From contig JAHRHY010000023.1 of NCBI GenBank assembly GCA_019671135.1, forward strand, positions 744,001 through 808,000: DNA of 64,000 bases, in the 5' to 3' direction. The notes beneath the pieces were generated by a model. That model saw only the letters and a program-made list of their open reading frames with translations, was not told the DNA's origin and did not search any database. This document shows, piece by piece, positions 1-9,284 of this stretch. A program made the position numbers and the translations under genes. The DNA comes from Linnemannia hyalina (taxonomy: Eukaryota > Mortierellomycota > Mortierellomycetes > Mortierellales > Mortierellaceae). Numbering within the stretch: the stretch's first letter is position 1; each line of letters begins with the position of its first letter.

Positions 1-1298
1 ATCACATGATTTACGATAAGTCAGGTGATGGAGATAACGATTTTGTATTAGTAGATATGATGGAATCTCCACTCCTGCAAAAATTTCACGTCGCTTATTA
101 GTCGGCTCTTCCCGTTGTTTATCCTCGACATCCATAGTAGTCATCTCCAAGAACTGCTCTTGTAACTTTGTTATATCTCGTGCATCATGCAACATCTCAT
201 CCACTGGAATATAATCCAAGATTTGTTCCATTGCACCATTGGCATATGGAAAGTCGAAGTCACCTCTAATCCAGGCACTATGAATGGGTTCCAGATTTAA
301 CTGCAGTAGTGCCACCATCTTCTTGATGTTCATAAGCAAGAGACACAATCGCAATTGCAAATTATATGTTTCTATCTTGGTTACCAACACTGGTTTCCTA
401 TTGTTGTGCTTCTCAAAGGTTGCTCCAAGATCTCCAAATTCGGCTTCTATCTGAGAGCGGAAACTGCCGAAAATCTTATTGTAGTTAGTTTCATCTTGTG
501 CAAGATCTTTCCCACGGCTTTTGCGAATTGGATAACAAAAGTTTTTCTTGCTCATGCTTGTTTCTTCTACTATTTTCTTAATGTATTGTGTGTACCCTCC
601 ATCCAATGCAATACAATCTAGCTCGTGGATGTGCTTATGTATCTTCATACCAACCAACATAGTACCATCGTTGTTATCCTTGCAAGGTAGCGATTTAGAG
701 ACTAGTATTGCCATGCCATTGCAATCGACACACACTTGCGTTCTTACACCAGATTTCTTCAGCTTGTAAGAGTACATATCTGAGCTAGACTTTTCTTCAC
801 ATGAAAGACGTGTATCATGACCATCCAAATGCAATGTTACATGTGGGAATAGTGGTGGATTCCTGAGTTTAGCAGAAATCAAGCGTATAGGAAATGTGGA
901 GAACATATTCGCAAGTGCATGGTTAATATGCTTCGAATGCACATTATAGTTAGTCTTGTAGAACTCTGTATGAATGGAGTGGAAACTACTTTTTGGTATG
1001 TGGTTGACATTCCATCCATTGCCAAGCCTGCAACTAAGTGGTACAATATCAACAATCCTTTGTCGACTTCTCTGTATGGACCTGGATACTGCTTGAGAGA
1101 CCAAATAACTACAAGAAAGTAGAATACAGGAATTGCACCTAATCTTCTTATAAGTAAGTCTTTAACAGTTTTCATGTGTGCTACTAGCTTCAACGCAGTC
1201 CTATGATTATTGGATGGTTCTTGCGTAGGCCTTTCTGCATCCAAAAAAGTCCATTCATCCTCTAACAACCGTTGAAATAGGCGCTTTAAGTTTGCCAT
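1..1298 (-). pseudogene. DDE transposase, third lineage (DDE-C), frameshifted and running off the window
   Basis: The minus strand encodes a homologue of the two DDE transposases further along. The N-terminus (from ATG at 1298) reads like DDE-B, with LEDEWTFLDAE and LGAIPVFYFL. A second open frame then carries LDGHDTR, LDCIALDGGYTQYI and FGSFRSQIEAEFGDL, which match the D, D and E catalytic positions of the other copies. The frames part near 1000-1020, so at least one frameshift breaks the gene. The C-terminal frame stays open to base 1, so the stop lies outside the window. The nearest relative here is DDE-B, but divergence is large. It could be the transposase of the 495-bp repeat subfamily seen at 4652 and 63007; that link is a guess. 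Confidence 0.75.
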
Positions 1299-1509
1299 GA
1301 CTGTAATTACAACCTGGTAAACTATTAGCAAAAATTCCTTTATATAACACACTTTTGGATTTTTTAAAACTATTAACGATAAACACGATAGGGGAACAAG
1401 CCCCTCAGCCAGATGTCAAAGAACTTCATCATGGCGGTTTTACGACAACTTTTTTGTAACCACCAATTTTCTTTCCACCACCAAATTATACAAACGATAT
1501 TTTATGGAC
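1299..1509. other. AT-rich leader of DDE-C, no gene
   Basis: Upstream of DDE-C there is a run TTTTTTAAAACT near 1360, the same TTTTAAAA core that sits beside most transposon genes in this window. The rest shows no coding signal; ORFs here have no resemblance to anything else in the window. Confidence 0.4.
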
Positions 1510-2860
1510 ATTTCCTAAGTCTACATAACTTTTTTTTATACAACTTTTTTCTATCTTATTATCATACAAAATGCGATAGAAATGTTACAATGTTAATACC
1601 CATTTGCATCACGAAATATGGGATACGTTTTAAGAAACGTCTATTTTTAACGACATAGTTGCTCTTTAAACAACACATTTTCTCTACCTTATTATCACAC
1701 AAAATGCAATAGAAATGTCACAATGTTCATACCCATTTGCATCACGAAATATGTGATACGTTTTAAGAAACGTCTATTTTAAACGACATAACTATTCTGT
1801 TAACAACTTCTTTTTTCTATCTTGTTATCACACAAAATGCGATAGAAATGTCACAATGTTCATACCCATTTGCATCACGAAATATGTGATACGTTTTAAG
1901 AAACGTCCATTTTAAACGACATAATTACTCTGTTAACAACACATTTTTTCTCTCTTGTTATCACACAAAATGCGATAAAAATGTCACAATGTTCATACCC
2001 ATTTGCATCACGAAATATGTGATACGTTTTAAGAAACGTCCATTTTAAACGACATAATTACTCTGTTAACAACACATTTTCTCTCCCTTATTATCCCACA
2101 AAATGCAATAGAAATGTCACAATGTTCATACCCATTTGCATCACGAAATATGTGATACGTTTTAAGAAACGTCCATTTTAAACGACATAATTACTCTGTT
2201 AACAACACATTTTCTCTACCTTATTATCACACAAAATGCAATAGAAATGTCACAATGTTCATACCCATTTGCATCACGAAATATGTGATACGTTTTAAGA
2301 AACGTCTATTTTAAACGACATAACTATTCTGTTAACAACTTCTTTTTTCTGTCTTGTTATCACACAAAATGCGATAGAAATGTCACAATGTTCATACCCA
2401 TTTGTATCACGAAATATGTGATACGTTTTAAGAAACGTCCATTTTAAACGACATAATTACTCTGTTAACAACACATTTTCTCTACCTTATTATCCCACAA
2501 AATGCGATAGAAATGTCACAATGTTCATACCCATTTGCATCACGAAATATGTGATACGTTTTAAGAAACGTCCATTTTAAACGACATAATTACTCTGTTA
2601 ACAACACATTTTTTCTCCCTTATTATCCCACAAAATGCGATAGAAATGTTACAATGTTCATACCCATTTGCATCACGAAATATATGATGTGTTTTAAGAA
2701 ACGTCTATTTTTAACGACATAATTACTCTATTAACAACACATTTTTTCTATCTTGTTATCACACAAAATGCAATAGAAACGTTGTAATATAATAGCCATT
2801 TGCATTATAAAATATGTGATGTGTTTTAAGAAACGTCTATTTTAAACGATATAATTGTTA
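1510..2860. repeat. Tandem array of a 133-bp satellite monomer, about 10 copies
   Basis: The anchor CACGAAATATG recurs at 1610, 1743, 1876, 2009, 2142, 2275, 2408, 2541 and 2674, and in decayed form at about 2807: a constant step of 133 bp. The inner copies are nearly identical; the first and last are degraded, as expected if unequal exchange homogenises the middle. Each monomer holds two short inverted repeats, ATCAC-7-GTGAT and ACGTTT-4-AAACGT, and the TTAAC/GTTAAC motif. It is non-coding. Confidence 0.93.
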
Positions 2861-3450
2861 TATCTACAACTACCCACAATGCATGGTCTAATTGCGATAT
2901 CTCTGTTTTTACCATTGTCGTAATTACCTACAATCTGTATAACAATAAATGCTATAACAATTGTAAGTTAACCAAAGTGTAATAATATTAAACGTCGTGC
3001 AAATCGTGGGCTTACCTAAAGTATGTCAACATTAAACATTGTAGTACTTACGAGTTTATCAAGAATGTATTAAAATTAAACATCACGATAATCACGAGGT
3101 CATCCAAAATGCGTTCATATCAAATATCATAACTATGGTAATAACTACAGTTTGTCAGCTGTCGAATCGAATGCCAAATGTCAAATGTCGAATGTCGAAT
3201 ATTGTTGAGAAAGTGTAGCAATAACGCCATTAAAAACGTATCAGCTACCCTTTCTTTCCAACAACCAATGTTTGTTAAAGCCACTATGCTACTTTTAAAA
3301 AAATCGTGATCCAACTTTTTTTTAAAACTACCACTACATCATCACCAGTATCACGAGTGCTATATTGGATATACACATAGGATATATCATGAAAAGGAGA
3401 TATTAGTAACCATCGCTAATTATATAAACACGAAAACAAATGCTCTACTA
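2861..3450. other. AT-rich intergenic DNA, decayed repeat, no gene
   Basis: The sequence looks like further-decayed low-complexity DNA after the satellite. A short run of AATGTCGAATGTC-type microrepeats lies near 3165-3205. TTTTAAAA cores occur near 3295 and 3320. I see no supported gene. Confidence 0.4.
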
Positions 3451-3901
3451 GGAGGCCATCCATGTTCGGCTCCACCAACCATAGACTACAGTATAAAAAT
3501 ATCTGTCAACACCTATTAAAACAGTGTGTTCCTTGAGAGTACAACAAATCTCATCAGCTTTTTCCTTCCACCAGTCTCCATTTTCTACATTCACCACCAC
3601 TACTTTGTAACATCATCTACTTTAGCTGAGAAAGCCTTGGACATGATCATCTCATATTGGATCCTGGATATTACAGATAGTAATTTCCTTTCCAATATGA
3701 GATGATCATGTCCAAGGCTTTCTCAGCTAAAGTAGATGATGTTACAAAGTAGTGGTGGTGAATGTAGAAAATGGAGACTGGTGGAAGGAAAAAGCTGATG
3801 AGATTTGTTGTACTCTCAAGGAACACACTGTTTTAATAGGTGTTGACAGATATTTTTATACTGTAGTCTATGGTTGGTGGAGCCGAACATGGATGGCCTC
3901 C
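3451..3901. mobile_element. 451-bp fold-back (palindromic) MITE, copy 1
   Basis: Two near-perfect 210-bp inverted arms (3451-3660 and 3692-3901) surround a 31-bp loop. The ends are GGAGGCCATCC and GGATGGCCTCC. The outer GGAGGCC is shared with the 495-bp repeats that bound the DDE-B elements, so the DDE-B transposase is a plausible mobiliser (inference). Its right flank is the middle of a P gene; the left flank is unrelated, so this copy has been rearranged since insertion. The other copy is at 62122. Confidence 0.9.
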
Positions 3902-4651
3902 TATGTGGAAAGAATACATACGTTGGCCTGTTTACGCTTGATCATCTGCGTGGCGGTGGTGATGTTCCAGAGATGGATATCTTGGAACGCTCCATGCTTA
4001 GCAAGATGAAACTTCAAGAAATGTCTGATGAAGAGAGAAAGATGCTTTTCAACGAGGAGGTCGAAGTAGAAGAGGAACTACCAGTGGAAGGACCGACAGA
4101 TATATCCAAGATGAAATGGAAAAGGTTTCACAAGCAGCAATTGGAGTATTCCAAGAATGTACTTGTAAATGGAAAGCACATTCTCAAGATCCGCAAGCAA
4201 AACATTGTAGTTGGCTTGGTGACTGATGACCACATTGGTGCAGAGAATGTCGACTATGATAATCTTAACCAAAAGGAAAAAGAAAAGATCTTTGCTATGG
4301 GCTTTAAGCCACAATGGTCTAAGGATAGGTCGACAGAGAAAGGTGAACCGGTAGAAAAAATAGATGATGAGGTGCAAGAGTCGAATATTAAGGAAACTTT
4401 AGATGAACTTGTAGAAAAAGTAGATGATGAGGTGCAAGAGTCGGATGTTAAGAAAACTCTAGAAGATGGTGGACCTATGGAAAGCGAAAATGTGAATGCC
4501 TCAAGTGTTTACACTACAAAAGACCATCATGATTTTCTGAAGGCAATGGGAGAAGTATATAGCAAAATAACAGCTATCGAAGAAGAACTCCGCGAGGAAT
4601 ACGTTTCGGCAGATGGTAATGCAGAAGAAAAAGAACTAATTTTTCACCTAG
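3902..4651 (+). pseudogene. P-like modular protein, internal fragment (subfamily 2)
   Basis: The frame enters from the fold-back element and reads KNTYVGLFTLDHLRGGGDV, matching P of the DDE-B elements from about residue 433. It continues through LVNGKHILKIRKQNIVVGL and the MGFKP motif, then an acidic linker with two copies of a VEKxDDEVQES unit. It stops where the 495-bp repeat at 4652 interrupts it; the apparent ORF end (to 4737) is repeat sequence. It is nearly identical over the shared part to the opposite-strand fragment at 5607-6558. Both ends are lost, so it is dead. Confidence 0.8.
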
Positions 4652-5146
4652 GCGGCCCCTTCATGTGCAGAGGATATAAAAAGGCATATAAAAAATATCC
4701 AAAGCCCAAGGAACGGAGTGTTTACTTCCATAACTGACATATCTCTTCATAGTGGGCAACAGAACACAGAATAAAATAGCAATAGACAGCACAAGAATTT
4801 TTAAAATGTAATCTCTCCCCTGTATTTCGCCCCAAAGATACAGTTGAGAGTACAAGTGCTTTAGATGATCACATACAAGAACTACTCTGGCGAATCTTGC
4901 AGTGAGGGTTACAGGTTAATAGTAGATGGACATATTCAAGAGTGTGGTGTGCGAAAAATAAGAAGACTTTGTTGTTTGGAGAATAGGTTGGTGTTTAGTA
5001 GGATAGTTAAACAAAAAATGTTACAATGGTTGTCTTATATGCTTGGTATCATATATACATTCTCATCCCATAGTCGCTATGGATATTGTCGAGATCTACA
5101 GAGATGTAACAAACACCATATGATAACTTGGACCTGAAAGGCCTCC
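4652..5146 (+). repeat. 495-bp terminal-repeat element, copy a (subfamily 2)
   Basis: It begins GCGGCCCCTTCATG and ends TGAAAGGCCTCC; the reverse of the end (GGAGGCCTTTCA) aligns imperfectly with the start, giving TIRs of about 16 bp. It is the same length as five other copies but differs from the 8667/13657 type, for example CATAGTCGC where those have TAATGGACG. Its right flank TAGGTGAATG is shared with copy f. A P-type gene lies beyond it, so it looks like the left end of a second DDE-B-like element inserted into a P gene. Confidence 0.85.
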
Positions 5147-5606
5147 TAGGTGAATGTTTTAAAAAAATATGGGTAATGCAATAGTACTGAGGGTGCATGC
5201 ATTGTGGAACTTCTCAGATGAAGTTATCGTGGTTTTCATAATGTTTGATATAACATACTTTGTTGGAAGTCACGATTGTTATGATATTTGTTGATATACA
5301 GATCGTTGGTAAACATGCCAATGGTGAAAAAATAAATGTCATAAAGAGTGCATGCATTGTAGAACATCTTAGATATAGTTATTGTAATTTTCGTGATGTT
5401 AAATATAAGCAGATTGTTGATAAACACCACTGTGGTCAAGAAAGAAATATTGTAAATTGTGCAAAGGATGGTGGAAGTTTTAAAAAGATGGGTGATATAT
5501 CTGGTGAATCTCATTGGAAGGGACGAGGATATTACTACATGTGTATTCCATATATAAAAGCTTTCTTTGTGCAAGTAGTATATCTACAGTTTTTAAAATT
5601 CTTGAT
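5147..5606. other. Non-coding stretch with a diverged internal duplication
   Basis: A block starting GCATGCATTGT occurs at 5195 and again at 5350, a step of 155 bp. The two blocks agree in patches (GTGGAAC/GTAGAAC, TTATCGT/TTATTGT). ORFs on both strands show no similarity to the window's real genes. TTTTTAAAA lies near 5588, just past the stop of the adjoining P fragment. Confidence 0.5.
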
Positions 5607-6558
5607 CTACTCTTCTGCGGTCTCAAATGTTACTTCAAGAGGCTTCTTTTCTTCCATTGTACTTTTCTCTTTGGCTTGAATACTATCTAATACACTTTGC
5701 ACTATGGTTTTTCTGTTTTTAGATCCTTCTTTTGCGAACTTATATAATATATCGGAATGTGGTTCGCGGGAACCAAACTTATTCATGTGCCATGTTTCGT
5801 AGTTGGAATAATCTTTCTCCAACAAACCTAGTTGAGAAATTAGTTCTGTTTCTTCTGCATTACCATCTGCCGAAACGTATTCCTCGCGGAGTTCTTCTTC
5901 GATAGCTGTTATTTTGCTATATACTTCTCCCATTGCCTTCAGAAAATCATGATGGTCTTTTGTAGTGTAAACACTTGAGGCATTCACATTTTCGCTTTCC
6001 ATAGGTCCACCATCTTCTAGAGTTTTCTTAACATCCGACTCTTGCACCTCATCATCTACTTTTTCTACAAGTTCATCTAAAGTTTCCTTAACATTCGACT
6101 CTTGCACCTCATCATCTATTTTTTCTACCGGTTCATCTTTCTCTGTCGACTTATCCTTAGACCATTGTGGCTTAAAGCCCATAGCAAAGATCTTTTCTTT
6201 TTCCTTTTGGTTAAGATTATCATAGTCTACATTCTCTGCACTAATGTGGTCATCAGTCACCAAGCCAACTACAATGTTTTGCTTGCGAATCTTGAGAATG
6301 TGCTTTCCATTTACAAGTACATTCTTGGAATACTCCAATTGCTGCTTGTGAAACCTTTTCCATTTCATCTTGGTTATATCTGTCGGTCCTTCCACTGGAA
6401 GTCCCTCTTCTACTTCAACATCGTCGTTGAAAAGCATCTTTCTCTCTTCATCAGACATTGGTTGAAGTCTCATCTTGCTAAGCATGGAGCGTTCCAAGAT
6501 ATCCATCTCTGGAACATCACCAACACCGCGCAGATGATCAAGCGTAAATAGGCCAACG
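5607..6558 (-). pseudogene. P-like modular protein, C-terminal half (subfamily 2), cut by gypsy LTR
   Basis: Reading leftward from the LTR at 6559, the frame gives VGLFTLDHLRGVGDVPEMD, then the LVNGKHILKIRKQ module and MGFKPQW, as in P residues of about 437-563. Beyond that it differs from P: two VEKxDDEVQES units, then a helical tail (AMGEVYSKITAIEEELREE) and a natural stop at 5607, in place of P's DKDAED tract and fourth module. An in-frame ATG exists at 6506 but is internal to the domain. The N-terminal half was removed when the gypsy element joined here. Function unknown. Confidence 0.8.
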
Positions 6559-6755
6559 TGTCACGAGACAAGAGCTTGCTCTTGTGACTTCGCCCTAACG
6601 AGTATAAAAGGGCCTTAGATAGCAAATCTATAGCTCTTTACTTGGTATCGCCAATACAACATACTCTTTAACCTATTCCTTATACTCATTTCTTAGTCCT
6701 TGATCAAGGTTCTCTTTATCTACTTCATTCTATTGCTTGGTCTGCTTTCTTGACA
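6559..6755 (+). repeat. 5' LTR of the gypsy element (197 bp)
   Basis: It runs from TGTCACGAGACAAG to CTTTCTTGACA, with TG...CA ends. A TATAAAA box lies at 6603-6609. About 38 bp after its first base is ACTTGGTAT (6640-6648), the likely region of transcript start. The LTR also holds a small inverted repeat AAGAGC-TT-GCTCTT near its left end. The same LTR occurs at 17463 and 63546. Confidence 0.95.
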
Positions 6756-6764
6756 ATACCAAGT
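6756..6764 (+). other. Primer-binding site, probable self-priming type
   Basis: The nine bases right after the LTR, ATACCAAGT, are the exact reverse complement of ACTTGGTAT at 6640-6648 in the LTR, near where the transcript should start. Tf1/sushi-type gypsy elements prime reverse transcription with their own RNA 5' end instead of a tRNA; this arrangement fits that mechanism. The same pair occurs in the copy at 63546. Confidence 0.65.
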
Positions 6765-6826
6765 CATACACCTAAAGAACCTTGGATCAAACTTTGTCTG
6801 TTTTCTATTGATATACTTCAGCGCTC

Positions 6827-6848
6827 AAAAAAAAAAAAAAAAAAAAAA
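6827..6848 (+). repeat. Poly(A) tract in gypsy leader (22 A)
   Basis: A homopolymer in the untranslated leader between the primer site and gag. The second gypsy copy has 31 A at the same place. Confidence 0.8.
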
Positions 6849-6973
6849 GCCTTTTCCACAACAAAACCAAACCCTATCTTCTTCAAGTTCTTTCCTCTTT
6901 TACTACCATCTTCCGTACACAACCCACAACCCTCAGAAACTACAACAACTCTTCACTTTCCGTATCAACTACA

Positions 6974-8269
6974 ATGCTACCCGATAGTGAGATCCTTACA
7001 GCCAACGCGCGCTTCCAAGCACTGATGGACCGAGTAGCCACACTTGAACAAATAGTTCAGACGGTCACTCCCTTGCAAGCCAAAGTCACCGAACTCGAGG
7101 AGACTGTTCAGAAGTACCGTGATATGCTGGACTTCATTCTTTCGAACGAAGATTTCTTCACAAGCCTGACCGTCAACCTCAACCCTCGATTACTCAGCCT
7201 CGAATCCAACGTCCAGAAGATGACGTCACAATTACCACCCATCACTCGCGCAGAACTAGGCAAACTATTTTATGATCACAAGACCGATGTCACCAACACA
7301 GTGAGTGCCATCTTCCAATCAAGTACACCTCACTCCAGCAATAGCTCCCCTTCGAGGCCAAAAGTAGCACCCCCCGCAGTCTTCTCCGGCAAGCGTGAAG
7401 ATTGGAAAGGGTTTCAGGCTCAGCTGGAACTCTTCTTCGTTGCAAACGAGACCCTCTATCCGAACGACCACGACCGCATTGTGCTGGCTATCTCGCGCCT
7501 CGGTGATACTGCAGCGTTCAAGTACATGCAGAGATACGTTCCGTCCTTCAAGTTGCCTGTCGAGGAGAGACCCGCATGTATTTCTAACCTGGATCAGTTC
7601 TTTGCTCTTATGAGTAAGAACTTTGGAGTCTCCAATGCTCACGTCCTAGCAGAAACCCAACTCCGTCAACTTAGACAGCGCGGTTCTGCCATCGACTATA
7701 CAAACCGTTTCGTCAACCTTGCAGCGGATACAGCATGGAATGATAGCGCAATGATTTCACAGTTCCGCCTCGGCCTGAAGGAGTCTGTTCAAGAAGCCAT
7801 GGCAAACTACCCCGAGCCACCTACCTTTGCCGAGTTTTCACAATTGGCTATCGACATCGACAACCGACAGTACGGCTATGCAGTGACCCGTTCCGGCAAC
7901 AAATCTTCCAGCACTCCGTCCCGTTCCACCACTGCCCACACTTCTACTACCACTCAAGCCTCATCCACCCCAACTACCGCGTCCACCCCTGCTACCTCAG
8001 CTCCCGCGACCACTTCGATGGACATGGATCTCTCGCATGCTCGCCATGGTCCTTTGCCACCGTCTGAGCGTCTTCGTCGTCAAAAGGAAGGACTGTGCAC
8101 CTACTGTGGTTCAGCAGATCATTGGCTTGACGACTGCCCCAAGAAACCTGCAAAGCCCTCGTTCAAGAACGCCCCAAAGGCAACAGCCTCGATCTCGGCC
8201 CTTCAGCCTACACAGACTAGCGACCAGCCCGATGCAATCTCTTTCCAATTGGAAAAAGATTCAGCCTAG
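6974..8269 (+). CDS. gag: gypsy Gag polyprotein
   Basis: A 431-residue protein that should form the cytoplasmic virus-like particle and package element RNA. An N-terminal coiled-coil-like segment (about residues 10-90) is followed by a capsid region with the retrotransposon-gag pattern (about 130-290). Then come a Ser/Thr/Pro-rich linker and one zinc knuckle, CTYCGSADHWLDDC at 375-388 (CX2CX4HX4C). ATG 6974 is the first in-frame start after the leader. The stop TAG at 8267 is followed by pol in the -1 frame. The ORF is intact. Confidence 0.92.
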   Translation: MLPDSEILTANARFQALMDRVATLEQIVQTVTPLQAKVTELEETVQKYRDMLDFILSNEDFFTSLTVNLNPRLLSLESNVQKMTSQLPPITRAELGKLFYDHKTDVTNTVSAIFQSSTPHSSNSSPSRPKVAPPAVFSGKREDWKGFQAQLELFFVANETLYPNDHDRIVLAISRLGDTAAFKYMQRYVPSFKLPVEERPACISNLDQFFALMSKNFGVSNAHVLAETQLRQLRQRGSAIDYTNRFVNLAADTAWNDSAMISQFRLGLKESVQEAMANYPEPPTFAEFSQLAIDIDNRQYGYAVTRSGNKSSSTPSRSTTAHTSTTTQASSTPTTASTPATSAPATTSMDMDLSHARHGPLPPSERLRRQKEGLCTYCGSADHWLDDCPKKPAKPSFKNAPKATASISALQPTQTSDQPDAISFQLEKDSA

Positions 8270-8283
8270 ACAGTAAAGTTGGA

Positions 8284-8666
8284 GTGTGTCTGGGCGAGCT
8301 GTATAACAAATCTCCAAATGATCCTCTGCTATCCCCTATTACTATTCCAATTACTCTTCACTTCCAAAACTCCTCACTACCAGTCCATGCAATGATCGAC
8401 TCAGGAGCAACCATCTCATTCATTCATCAAAATCTAGCACAACAGCACAATCTTCCACTAGCACAACACTTATTACAAATCTCTCTTGCCAATGGTTCAA
8501 CACATACCTCTCATCACGCCACCACATTGGTTATGCAATCCCACTCACAACACTTTTCCACACACACTTTTCAACTCATTGCACTTGGCAATTATGCCAT
8601 TATTCTTGGCATGGACTGGCTCCGCTCACACAACCCATATATCGACTGGGAGAAACGAACCATTAC
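8284..8666 (+). CDS. pol: gypsy Pol, N-terminal part (aspartic protease), before the insertion
   Basis: This holds the retropepsin-like protease: IDSGATISFIH is the active-site motif with its catalytic aspartate, and AIILGMDWL is the typical second motif. The frame is -1 to gag and is open upstream through the end of gag, so Pol is probably made by -1 frameshifting; the sequence GGAAAAAGA at 8251-8259 is a candidate slip site. The position given (8284) is GTG, not an ATG. The reading ends in codon ACT, split by the DDE-B/P element at 8667; it resumes at 14155 in the correct frame after one TAC duplication is removed. Confidence 0.9.
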
Positions 8667-9161
8667 GCGGCCCCTTCATGTGCAGAGGATATAAAAAGGC
8701 ATATAAAAAATATCCAAAGTCCAAGGAACGGAGTGTTGACTTCCATAACTGGCATATCTCTTCATAGTGGGCAACAGAACACAGAATAAAATAGCAATAG
8801 ACAGCACAAGAATTTTTAAAATGTAATCTCTCCCCTGTATTTCACGACAAAGATACAGTTGAGAATACAAGTGCTTTAGATGATCACATACAAGAACTAC
8901 TCTGTCGAATCTTGCAGTGAGGGTTACAGGTTAATAGTAGATGGACATATTCAAGAGTTTGGTGTGCGAAAAATAAGAAGACTTTGTTGTTTGGAGAATA
9001 GGTTGGTGTTTAGTAGGATAGTTAAACAAAAAATGTTACAATGGTTGTCTTATATGCTTGGTATCATATATACATTCTCCTCTAATGGACGCGGTGGATA
9101 TCGTCAAGATCTGCAGAGATGTAACAAACACCATATGATAATTTGGACTTGAAAGGCCTCC
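8667..9161 (+). repeat. 495-bp terminal repeat, copy b (left end of copy 1)
   Basis: GCGGCCCC start and GGCCTCC end. The inner flank is TAGGTGGAAG. It is the same type as copies c, d and e. It contains short ORFs that are probably not genes (see rejected items). Confidence 0.93.
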
Positions 9162-9284
9162 TAGGTGGAAGTGTCGAAGACATGTTACATTTTTAAAAAG
9201 TTCATGCTATATATACAACCACAAATGCCAACTGTTGACAATTGGATAGTTTTTAAAATATCTACTCTTCATCTGTCTCAACAA
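9162..9284. terminator. Short 3' region of P
   Basis: A 123-bp AT-rich interval between the left terminal repeat and the P stop codon, with TTTTTAAAAA near 9192 and TTTTTAAAA near 9250. The latter lies about 35 bp beyond the P stop. A role in 3' end formation is inferred from the same motif at other gene ends. Confidence 0.4.

Noticed and set aside
1510..2860. CRISPR-like array
   Set aside because: The whole 133-bp monomer repeats; there are no unique spacers or cas genes, and the context is eukaryotic.
4649..5149. TAG target duplication around repeat a
   Set aside because: TAGGTG is the normal inner flank of the left-end repeats (copies b, f and, mirrored, e), so TAG on the right is element sequence and the match is chance.
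8880..9152. 90-residue ORF conserved in all six 495-bp repeats
   Set aside because: The differences between subfamilies (e.g. V to G, F to C, SNGRGG to SHSRYG) are nearly all amino-acid changing, so there is no sign of selection on the protein; its openness is explained by recent copying.
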